DNA of 64,000 nt, taken from NCBI RefSeq assembly GCF_002165375.2, contig NZ_CP032134.1, positions 620,001 through 684,000 on the forward strand, in the 5' to 3' direction. Origin of the DNA: Acinetobacter chinensis (GTDB lineage Bacteria > Pseudomonadota > Gammaproteobacteria > Pseudomonadales > Moraxellaceae). The notes beneath the pieces were generated by a model. The model made no database searches. It saw only the letters and a program-made list of their open reading frames with translations, and was not told where the DNA came from. Both the position numbers and the translations under genes were made by a program. Positions within the stretch are counted from its first letter, which is position 1. Each line of letters starts with the position of its first letter. Of this stretch, positions 18,484 to 26,414 are shown in pieces.

Positions 18484-19701
18484 ATGTTAGGGCAGTGGCT
18501 GGTTGATTATGTAAAGTTTAAAGGGTTTAATCTCCCAGGACTTTACTTTACTTTATTGAAGTTCAAAAAAATTTATAAAAAAAGGGTGGTCTGGCTGGAT
18601 CAGCTGGATCATAGCCACAGAAAAGTAGACTGTGCTGTTCATCCCTGTGTCAGCTATTCACCCGCTATTGATTCTTCTGTTGATGCTGTTAAGGCACACA
18701 GCGTAGAGGTTAAGACCTCTTTTTATCATTTCAGCAATGTACTGTTTAACATCCGATCATCAGGTTTTCTTTTGCTGGAGAGTGATACTCTTATTCTGGA
18801 GAGACTACCTGAAGTATCTTTGAACTACTGTGATTATTCAGCAGGTTTTATACGGATGCATAGTGAAAGTTATGCATTAATCAGATTAAACAGAAAAAAA
18901 ATTAAGCTGAACAGAGTACTCTTTTTAGGAGGAAATGGCTGCTTTAACTATTATCATTGGATCATTGAGCTGGCACCTAAAATATTATATTTAAATGAAC
19001 AGCTTCTGGAAGATTATCCGGTGGATTGTATTGTTTGTGATTCAGCAATTGAAAATACAGCGTCATTCAGGAAAATACTGAAAGCCCTGCTTGCTGTAGC
19101 AAAAATTGATTTACCCATTGTATTTGTTGATAAATATGATGAGGTATATGCTGATGAAGTACTTTATATCAGTAATATGAACAATGTTGTATTCAATACT
19201 GTTGATAAACTGTCATCGGTTCAATACTCCCATTTTTCACCATCTTTACTGGCAGAAACCAAAAATATTCTGATTCAGTCTGTAAAGCCAGAAAAAGCAG
19301 CATATTCCAGAATTTTTCTCGCGAGAAAGGAAACTCAGGCAAGGCTTTATAATCAGGATGAAGTACTTGGCTATTTCATGACTCAAGGATTCCAACCGGT
19401 ATATCTGGAGGAATATTCATTTGATGAGCAAATTGCTTTATTTGGCGCAGCAGAGTTTATTGTTGGTCCAAGTGGTGCCGCGTGGTCAAATCTGATTTTT
19501 TGTCAGAAAGGGTGTAAGGGGATCAGCTGGTTGCCTGAAAAACTGTCTGAGTTTTCAGTATTTTCATCTTTAGCCAAAATTTTTGAATGTGATCTGAGAT
19601 TTGTAATGACTGATCAGATGGCAGATGAGCAGGACATTCACTCGGATTATAAGGTGAATGTCACAGATCTTCAAAAGTTATATGAGAAGATGAGAGATTA
19701 G
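18484..19701 (+). CDS. Glycosyltransferase family 61 (DUF563)
   Basis: A 405-residue protein with the GT61/DUF563 pattern: VLFLGGNGCFNYYHWIIELA in the middle (near residue 143) and FIVGPSGAAWSNLIFC in the C-terminal third. Bacterial GT61 members are capsule- or LPS-linked transferases. It closes the operon that begins with rmlB; codons are AT-richer than in the housekeeping neighbours, as is common for surface-glycan genes. Its stop overlaps the stop of the convergent small membrane-protein gene by four bases. Start ATG 18484 has a weak ribosome-binding site. Confidence 0.82.
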   Translation: MLGQWLVDYVKFKGFNLPGLYFTLLKFKKIYKKRVVWLDQLDHSHRKVDCAVHPCVSYSPAIDSSVDAVKAHSVEVKTSFYHFSNVLFNIRSSGFLLLESDTLILERLPEVSLNYCDYSAGFIRMHSESYALIRLNRKKIKLNRVLFLGGNGCFNYYHWIIELAPKILYLNEQLLEDYPVDCIVCDSAIENTASFRKILKALLAVAKIDLPIVFVDKYDEVYADEVLYISNMNNVVFNTVDKLSSVQYSHFSPSLLAETKNILIQSVKPEKAAYSRIFLARKETQARLYNQDEVLGYFMTQGFQPVYLEEYSFDEQIALFGAAEFIVGPSGAAWSNLIFCQKGCKGISWLPEKLSEFSVFSSLAKIFECDLRFVMTDQMADEQDIHSDYKVNVTDLQKLYEKMRD

Positions 19702-19916
19702 TTTGTCTCGGTATTGCCTTTCAGTACCAGATAAATCAGTGCGGCAATAATAAAGAAACCTGCAATAAAACTGCTCATACTGAAATAAAGAATGCGCTGG
19801 TAAGTATCCAGGTTAAACAACTGATGGTTCAGGATATAACGCATGAAACCCCATTGTACAACTGAGAATACAATAATAATAATGGTATGACGAAGGACAG
19901 CAGGACGCATGGCCAT
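19698..19916 (-). CDS. Small two-helix membrane protein
   Basis: A 72-residue protein with two predicted membrane helices (about residues 10-28 and 43-66). AGAGGTG is well placed before the ATG at 19916, which supports it as a real gene. I do not recognise a named family. It sits between the OC operon and the second LpxL/LpxM-like gene, and its stop overlaps that of the GT61 gene. A function in the envelope is possible only by location. Confidence 0.65.
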   Translation of the reverse strand: MAMRPAVLRHTIIIIVFSVVQWGFMRYILNHQLFNLDTYQRILYFSMSSFIAGFFIIAALIYLVLKGNTETN

Positions 19917-20021
19917 GTGGTTTCACCTCTGAATTTAACCCGCTCATTATGTCATTTTAGAGACCGGATCTCAAATTAAAAGCTGTACGGTATTGTATGT
20001 GGAAATATGATTGACCAGACT

Positions 20022-20918
20022 TTATTTTTCAGAGGGACGATGATAAACGTTTTGCTGACCCTCAATATTGCGAAAGCGTCTATAACCCCAGATATACTGC
20101 TCCGGTGCAACATCAATCATCTGCTGCATTTCAGCATTTAATGTATCGACCGAAAGCTGCAGGTCTTTAGATAAAATTTCATCAGAGAGTGGTCGACAGT
20201 GGACAGTAAATTCTGATCGGTCAGCATTGCGCAGACAGCTTAAACCAAGAACATGACACTGAGTTTTACTGGCAAGTTTGGATACCAGTGTAGTGGATAA
20301 AACATGCTGACGATAGAAATCTGAGTAAATGCCACCCGAAGCCTTAGGAATATGATCGGGTAAAATGACCGTTACGCCCCCTTGTTTCAGGTGCTTAAAA
20401 ATAGCCCGGACACCCGTATCATCTGTAGGTACCAGTGTTGCATTGAATTTCTGACGGGCTTCCAGCATATAGCGGTTAAAGCCTTCCTCTTTTGCAGGTT
20501 TGTACATGATAACCGGATTGGCAAATACATTAATCCAGGCATTCAGTAATTCCCAGCTCCCCAGGTGAGGAACGACCAGAATGACTCCTTTTTTACTCGC
20601 CAGCGCCTCTTCAAAATAATGGGCACCATGAACTGTTTTTAACAGACTTAAGCTGTATTCGGCAGAATTTCCCCAGCATTTAATAAACTCAAGATAAGTC
20701 ATGCATTGGCTGCTTAGATTTGCCTGAACCAGCTGCTGGAGTTGTTCCTGATCTAGTTCAGGATAGGCAATCTGCAGATTGACAGTCGTGACTCTGCACA
20801 TGCTGGAATTAGTGCGATACAGTAACCAGGCAAAAGCAGTCGCAAAAGACTGTAAAAAGTTCAGGGGTAACTGTGCAATCAGTTTAAGGAAAAAATACAT
20901 AAATAAAATTGCCTGCAC
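20022..20918 (-). CDS. LpxL/LpxM-like lipid A late acyltransferase, copy 2
   Basis: A 298-residue lipid A acyltransferase-family protein with an N-terminal hydrophobic anchor (about residues 1-35), the catalytic HLGSWE (His118/Glu123), VILPDHIPKASGG and EQYIWGYRRFRN. It is related to the copy at 12060-12959 (same blocks in the same spacing) but diverged throughout. It probably transfers a C12/C14 acyl chain to lipid A or its precursor at the inner membrane. It is adjacent to aspS at the right border of the OC-type locus. Confidence 0.86.
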   Translation of the reverse strand: MQAILFMYFFLKLIAQLPLNFLQSFATAFAWLLYRTNSSMCRVTTVNLQIAYPELDQEQLQQLVQANLSSQCMTYLEFIKCWGNSAEYSLSLLKTVHGAHYFEEALASKKGVILVVPHLGSWELLNAWINVFANPVIMYKPAKEEGFNRYMLEARQKFNATLVPTDDTGVRAIFKHLKQGGVTVILPDHIPKASGGIYSDFYRQHVLSTTLVSKLASKTQCHVLGLSCLRNADRSEFTVHCRPLSDEILSKDLQLSVDTLNAEMQQMIDVAPEQYIWGYRRFRNIEGQQNVYHRPSEK

Positions 20919-21268
20919 GGCACATATTTTTTTGATAAAACACGGATATAAAGCCCATCTGATGCGACAGCGCAGGGAATGTTCAGAAAAGTGTTTTAAA
21001 AAATATATTAAAGTTGATATGAAACAATGAGATAAAATCTATTCATCTACTGAAAGAGCAGCTGGAACGAACTGATAAAGCAGTAAGGAAATAAGTTGTC
21101 ATTGAATGAGTATAAGGGATTGATCATACATTAATTTTTTTTAAATAAGCTATCTGAATATATCATTATGCATTTATATTTCTGAAATATGTTTACTGGT
21201 TATCAGTCCGGTTGTGTGATCAATAAAAAACCCTGCACGATGGCAGGGTCTTTACTGATCTGAAAGAA
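20919..21268. other. Gene-free interval between acyltransferase and aspS
   Basis: 350 bases, AT-rich. Contains the promoter region of the minus-strand acyltransferase gene (not resolved) and the aspS terminator at 21222-21250. No credible ORF, RNA gene or repeat was recognised in the rest. Confidence 0.5.
21222..21250 (-). terminator. aspS terminator
   Basis: On the minus strand a GACCCTGC/GCAGGGTT stem with a 6-nt loop is followed by TTTTTATTG, 19 bases past the aspS stop. Confidence 0.85.
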
Positions 21269-23053
21269 TTAAGCTTCTTTTGTTTCAGCTTTTGGTTTTT
21301 CACGTAAACGAATACCAAGATCACGCAACTGATTTGGTTCAACTGGTGCAGGCGCTTGTGTCAATGGACATTCAGCTGTTTTGGTTTTCGGGAATGCAAT
21401 CACGTCACGGATCGAAGATGAACCAGTCATCAGCATCACTAAACGGTCAAGACCGAATGCCAGACCACCGTGAGGAGGCGCACCGAATTTCAGAGCGTTA
21501 AGCAGGAAGCTGAATTTCTCTTCGGCTTCTTCTTCACCAATGCCAAGCGCTTCAAAGATGGCTTTTTGCATTTCAAGATTGAAGATACGCAGTGAACCAC
21601 CGCCGACTTCAGTACCGTTCAGTACCATGTCATAGGCAACAGAAAGTGCAGCACCAGGATTGTTCTTCACTTCTTCAACACTTGATTTTGGCAGTGTGAA
21701 TGGGTGGTGAACAGATGTCCATTTGCCATCGTCAGTTTCTTCGAACATTGGGAAGTCAACAACCCAAAGTGGTGCCCACTCACAGGTTGCAAGTTTCATG
21801 TCGTGACCGACTTTGATACGTAAAGCACCCATTGCATCGTTCACAACTTTAGCTTTGTCTGCACCGAAGAATACGATGTCGCCATTTTCAGCACCAACAC
21901 GTTTCAACAGATCAAGCACGATTGGCTCGATGAATTTAACGATAGGAGACTGAAGACCTTCGATGCCTTTTTCAAGTTCGTTGACCTTGATATAAGCCAA
22001 GCCTTTTGCACCGTAGATACCAACGAATTTAGTATATTCATCAATTTGGCTACGTGGAAGCGAACCTGCACCTGGTACACGAAGTGCAACAATACGACCT
22101 TTAGGATCTTTAGCAGGACCTGCGAATACCTTGAATTCAACGTCTTGCATCATGTCTGCAACGTCAACCAGTTTCAAAGGAATACGCATATCCGGTTTGT
22201 CAGATGCATAGTCGCGCATTGCGTCTGCATAAGTCATACGAGGGAATTTGTCGAATTCAACGTTTAGAAGTTCTTTGAACATCTTCACTGTTAAACGTTC
22301 CATCAGATCCATGATGTCATCGTCACTCATGAACGATGTTTCAACGTCGATCTGAGTAAATTCAGGCTGACGGTCAGCACGTAAATCTTCGTCACGGAAA
22401 CATTTAGCAATCTGGTAATAACGGTCAATACCACCGACCATCAACAACTGTTTGAACAGCTGTGGTGACTGTGGAAGTGCATAGAAGCTACCGTTAGATA
22501 CACGACTTGGAACTAAATAGTCACGCGCACCTTCAGGTGTAGCACGTGTTAATACTGGTGTTTCAACGTCCAGGAAACCATTTTCTTCGAAATAGTTACG
22601 GATCAGGTTGGTTAGTTTTGAACGGAAACGTAAACGGTCAATCATTTCAGGACGACGGATATCAAGGAAGCGATATTTCAGACGTACTTCTTCAGAAATG
22701 TTGGCATTCTCATCATTCAATGGGAATGGAGGAGTTTCAGACGCAGCAAGAACTTCAATTTCTTTACCTAAAACTTCGATCTGACCACTCACCATATTGG
22801 CATTTTCGGTGCCTTCATAGCGACGACGTACACGACCAGTGATTTTTAATACGAATTCTGAACGTGCTTTGTCCGCAGTTGCAAATGCTTCTGGGGTATC
22901 AGGGTCAATCACGACCTGCACAAGACCGTCACGGTCACGCATGTCAAGGAAGATTACACCACCGTGGTCACGGCGACGGTGTACCCAGCCGCATAAAGTT
23001 ACGGTCTGGTCAATTTGGGCTTCAGTCAATGAGCCGCAGTAATGAGTTCGCAT
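21269..23053 (-). CDS. aspS: Aspartyl-tRNA synthetase
   Basis: 594 residues, the standard bacterial AspRS length. It charges tRNA-Asp with aspartate. The N-terminal anticodon-binding OB fold (CGWVHRRRDHGGVIFLDMRD) is followed by class II motif 2 (CFRDEDLRADRQPEFTQID) and the C-terminal motif 3 (GAPPHGGLAFGLDRLVMLM); the GAD insert domain lies between. The frame begins with two ATGs (23056 and 23053); the second gives the family-typical MRTHYCGSL start. In Acinetobacter aspS marks the right end of the outer-core locus. Confidence 0.97.
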   Translation of the reverse strand: MRTHYCGSLTEAQIDQTVTLCGWVHRRRDHGGVIFLDMRDRDGLVQVVIDPDTPEAFATADKARSEFVLKITGRVRRRYEGTENANMVSGQIEVLGKEIEVLAASETPPFPLNDENANISEEVRLKYRFLDIRRPEMIDRLRFRSKLTNLIRNYFEENGFLDVETPVLTRATPEGARDYLVPSRVSNGSFYALPQSPQLFKQLLMVGGIDRYYQIAKCFRDEDLRADRQPEFTQIDVETSFMSDDDIMDLMERLTVKMFKELLNVEFDKFPRMTYADAMRDYASDKPDMRIPLKLVDVADMMQDVEFKVFAGPAKDPKGRIVALRVPGAGSLPRSQIDEYTKFVGIYGAKGLAYIKVNELEKGIEGLQSPIVKFIEPIVLDLLKRVGAENGDIVFFGADKAKVVNDAMGALRIKVGHDMKLATCEWAPLWVVDFPMFEETDDGKWTSVHHPFTLPKSSVEEVKNNPGAALSVAYDMVLNGTEVGGGSLRIFNLEMQKAIFEALGIGEEEAEEKFSFLLNALKFGAPPHGGLAFGLDRLVMLMTGSSSIRDVIAFPKTKTAECPLTQAPAPVEPNQLRDLGIRLREKPKAETKEA

Positions 23054-23292
23054 CATAGCGTTAGAAATCCAACTATATGGGTTAAGGAAGCGGGTACGTA
23101 AACAGCGTATCGCCTTTAAAATAAGGTACGATTATGCCTCTTTGAACGTTCAGTCTCAAGGAGCAAAGGGGAAAACTGTGATAAAACGCAAAAATTGCTG
23201 AGCTATTCCTGATCGGGATACAGGTCGCTGTGTTTTTATGGTGTGCCTGATATTCAGAATGGAAACGGGGAGTGAGCTTGTATTGCTGCAAC

Positions 23293-24108
23293 TCAGTCCA
23301 GGTAGCCATTTTTATCCAGGAACAGAAACAGTGCAGAGCCAAAGCTGAAGACAAGCAGAGCTGCCTGAGTAAATTCGTTAATGGATTTTCCTGTAAAGAA
23401 ATACAGATCAGAACGCCACAGTTCAGATGAAAAATACTGTGCATAATCCCATACCGAAAAACTGCCTGTACAGACACTCAGTATGATCAGCCAGCGGGCA
23501 TAATATTTAACTCTGGACTGAACAGGTCGGTACTGACGGTAAGTTTTATAATAATGAACACACATCCACAGTAAAAAGGGCAAAGCCACAAAGGACGTTC
23601 CAATCTGAAGAACACGATGCATGGGGTAGGTTACATTGAACAGTGTTACAGGCTGACTGAGAAATTCCCTGAAGGCAAAAGTCCGAAAATCCACATGAGT
23701 CAGACCATCCCAGATAATATGTGTTGCCGTTCCCACAATGATGGCAATGACCGTCCCTGCACTGAATTTCAGCAGTGTACTGAAACTGTTCAGATTCAGA
23801 CTGTGCTGTATGCCCAGGAAACGGTAAACAACAGGTCGGTAAAGCCCATACCACAGTACGCAGAATGCCAGCCCGATCCACAGGTCAATATAAAGAACAG
23901 AGCGCCATAGGTGGGTAAAGCCACTGTGATCATTGATAAAAAGGCGGATTAAATCGGGCACCATACAACCAATAGCCAAAGCTCCGGTCGGTAAGGTATA
24001 CCGGCTGAGTTTGGCAAGTGGTGGGGCAAGCACGGCATGAGAAAGTGTAAACGGCATTAAAAAATCTTTGAAATACATCATGAAAGATAGAAGTGAGCTG
24101 AACAGCAT
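23293..24108 (-). CDS. DUF4184 family membrane protein
   Basis: A 271-residue polytopic membrane protein with about six hydrophobic helices. The N-terminal PFTLSHAVLAPPLAKLSRY and LPTGALAIGCMVPDL match the DUF4184 family, whose function is unknown; some relatives are annotated as membrane-bound metal-dependent hydrolase-like. Several starts are possible (24108, 24081, 24057), with MPFTLSHAV at 24057 matching the family N-terminus and none having a strong ribosome-binding site. It is divergent from znuD, so the Zur-type palindrome in between could affect both genes. Confidence 0.72.
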   Translation of the reverse strand: MLFSSLLSFMMYFKDFLMPFTLSHAVLAPPLAKLSRYTLPTGALAIGCMVPDLIRLFINDHSGFTHLWRSVLYIDLWIGLAFCVLWYGLYRPVVYRFLGIQHSLNLNSFSTLLKFSAGTVIAIIVGTATHIIWDGLTHVDFRTFAFREFLSQPVTLFNVTYPMHRVLQIGTSFVALPFLLWMCVHYYKTYRQYRPVQSRVKYYARWLIILSVCTGSFSVWDYAQYFSSELWRSDLYFFTGKSINEFTQAALLVFSFGSALFLFLDKNGYLD

Positions 24109-24156
24109 AAATGAAAGATAAATGAATAAGCTGTTTTTTATTGCAAAATAATGTTT

Positions 24157-24173
24157 ATGTTATATTATAACAT
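24157..24173. promoter_or_regulatory. Zur-type operator palindrome
   Basis: ATGTTATATTATAACAT is a perfect 17-bp palindrome. It matches the TGTTATANTATAACA core known for gammaproteobacterial Zur (zinc-dependent repressor) sites. It lies 28 bases before the zinc-receptor start, so Zur would repress the gene when zinc is sufficient. Confidence 0.85.
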
Positions 24174-24201
24174 TACTTTAAATTATTCATTCTGACCGCT
24201 C

Positions 24202-26310
24202 ATGTTTTATAAGAATCTGATTACGCTTTCCATTTTTGCAATGATTGCACAGGCTGTTTTCGCTGATGAACCATCCAGACAGGCACAGCAACTGGAAACT
24301 TTACGCTTTAAAGCACATCCACTTGAACAGAGTGCCGCCGATTTTGCTGTGGCTGATACTGTGCTGAAACATCAACAGTTACAGGAAAAAGGGGTCACGA
24401 TTGGGGATGCTGTTGGACAGGAAGCTGGTATTTACAGTAATCAGTTCGGCTCAGGTTCAAGCCGACCAGTTATCCGTGGGCAGGATGGTGTCAGAGCCAA
24501 AGTTCTGCAGAATACGGCAGATGTAATGGATGCATCGGCATTGTCACCCGATCATGCAGTAACAGTCGATCCTGTTCTGGCGAAGCAGGTGGAAGTGATT
24601 CGTGGTCCTTCGACGCTGCTGTACAGTGCAGGAACTGTGGGAGGACTGGTCAATGTCACGGATCAGAAAATCCCGACGCAGATGCCTGAAAAGGGATATG
24701 AAGGGCAGGTGGGACTGCGTTATAACTCAGGTAGTGATGAAAAGCTTGCAGCAGCATCTGTAACAGCCGCACTTGGTGATCAGTTTGCTGTACATGTTGA
24801 GGGGCTGAAACGAAAGGCAAATGATTATATCGCGCCTGGTTATGTCACTGAGCATATGCATGAGTCTGAAGATGCCAGTGGAAACCATATTCACGAGTTA
24901 CACAGCGAAAAACATCGCAGAGTCAGCAATACCTTTGCCGAAGGTGAAAGTACAGGTTTAGGACTGTCATGGATTCATGATCGTGGTTTTGTCGGCGTTT
25001 CCTATAGCCGCCGTGAAGATCAGTATGGTTTGCCAGGACACAGTCATGAATATGAGTCCTGTCATCCGCATGATGACCATCTGCACTGTGATGGACACAG
25101 TGACCATGCCGATGGTCATGATCATTCTGCACATGCACATGATGAAGAAGATCATGCCGGTCCCTGGGTGGATCTGAAGTCTGAGCGTTACGACTTCCGT
25201 ACTGAACTGAACCAGCCATTTGCAGGTTTTGAAAAGTTACGCGTACATGCTGGCTATACAGATTATAAGCATGATGAGCTTGAAGAAAATGAAGTTGCAA
25301 CCACGTTTAAAAGTAAAGGATATGATGCCCGACTGGAGCTTGTTCATAACCCGGTAGCCGACTGGGAAGGTGTGCTTGGCATGCAGTACAGCCAGCAGAA
25401 GCTGAATATTACAGGCGAAGAATCTTTTCTTGATCAGAATAAAACCCAGAAATGGGGTTTGTTTGCACTGGAACATAAGCAGTTCGGAGATTTCCACGTG
25501 GAACTTGGGACGCGGCTGGATCAGCAGAAAATTCAGATTGACTCTGACCTGAAAAACTATGATGACTATGCGCTGTCGTATTCTGGAGCTGTGAACTGGG
25601 CGTTTATTCCATCTTATAAACTGTCACTGAATGCATCGCATCAGGAGCGTTTACCACTGGCTCAGGAACTTTATGCGGAGGGTAAGCACCTGGCAACCAA
25701 TACCTATGAACGGGGAAATGAAAACCTGGATGCTGAAAAATCAGATAATCTGGAAATAGGTCTGCATTATGAAGGAGATCAGCTGAAGTGGCATACACAT
25801 CTGTATCATAACTGGTTCAACAACTATATCTATGCAGCAACTACTTATGCCTATGAAAATTTCAGGCTTGTAGATTATACCCAGGATAAGGCGAAGTTTT
25901 ATGGTATTGAGGCAGAAGCGAGCTATGCCTTTAACCCTGTGTTTACGCTGGGGCTGTCCGGAGATTATGTCCGCGGGAAAATTGACGGTATCAATGCTCC
26001 TCGTGTCCCTGGTGGACGTATCGGAACACGGGCAGATGTTAAATTCACCGATGGCTGGTCAGGTCAGGCAGAGTTTTACCATGCATTCAAGCAGGACAAA
26101 ATCGCTGTATGGGAATCTGAAACAGATGGATATAACATGCTGAATATGGGTGTTTCCTACGCAGGAAAGTTCTCACAGGGCAATGATTACCGCATGTACT
26201 TCCGTGCAAACAATCTGCTGGATGATCAGGTTTATTCACATACATCTTTTTTATCCAGTATTCCTCAGGTTGGTCGCAATTTTACCGTCGGTGTTGAACT
26301 CGGGTTCTGA
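24202..26310 (+). CDS. znuD: ZnuD-like TonB-dependent zinc receptor
   Basis: A 702-residue outer-membrane receptor. It has a signal peptide (residues 1-21, cut near AVFA-DE), a plug domain (about 50-160 with RPVIRGQDGVRAKVLQ and VEVIRGPSTLLYSAG) and a C-terminal beta-barrel ending in phenylalanine (VGVELGF). A loop at about residues 278-320 is crowded with His, Asp and Cys, as in ZnuD, and should capture Zn2+. A second His cluster lies near 219-240. Import needs TonB-ExbBD. The Zur-type operator directly upstream supports zinc as substrate. It is a single-gene unit as far as visible. Confidence 0.9.
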   Translation: MFYKNLITLSIFAMIAQAVFADEPSRQAQQLETLRFKAHPLEQSAADFAVADTVLKHQQLQEKGVTIGDAVGQEAGIYSNQFGSGSSRPVIRGQDGVRAKVLQNTADVMDASALSPDHAVTVDPVLAKQVEVIRGPSTLLYSAGTVGGLVNVTDQKIPTQMPEKGYEGQVGLRYNSGSDEKLAAASVTAALGDQFAVHVEGLKRKANDYIAPGYVTEHMHESEDASGNHIHELHSEKHRRVSNTFAEGESTGLGLSWIHDRGFVGVSYSRREDQYGLPGHSHEYESCHPHDDHLHCDGHSDHADGHDHSAHAHDEEDHAGPWVDLKSERYDFRTELNQPFAGFEKLRVHAGYTDYKHDELEENEVATTFKSKGYDARLELVHNPVADWEGVLGMQYSQQKLNITGEESFLDQNKTQKWGLFALEHKQFGDFHVELGTRLDQQKIQIDSDLKNYDDYALSYSGAVNWAFIPSYKLSLNASHQERLPLAQELYAEGKHLATNTYERGNENLDAEKSDNLEIGLHYEGDQLKWHTHLYHNWFNNYIYAATTYAYENFRLVDYTQDKAKFYGIEAEASYAFNPVFTLGLSGDYVRGKIDGINAPRVPGGRIGTRADVKFTDGWSGQAEFYHAFKQDKIAVWESETDGYNMLNMGVSYAGKFSQGNDYRMYFRANNLLDDQVYSHTSFLSSIPQVGRNFTVGVELGF

Positions 26311-26414
26311 GAATGGTGACTGTGACAGGGGCTGAAACCTGCCTGTCACAGAATTCCTCTTGAAAAATCAGGTGATAAAACCTAGTCTGAGTACATTGGA
26401 CTGGGTTTTTTCTT

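Noticed and set aside
23082..23477. 131-codon minus-strand frame upstream of aspS
   Set aside because: Overlaps the DUF4184 gene in another frame, Cys/Leu-rich and without a protein-like pattern.
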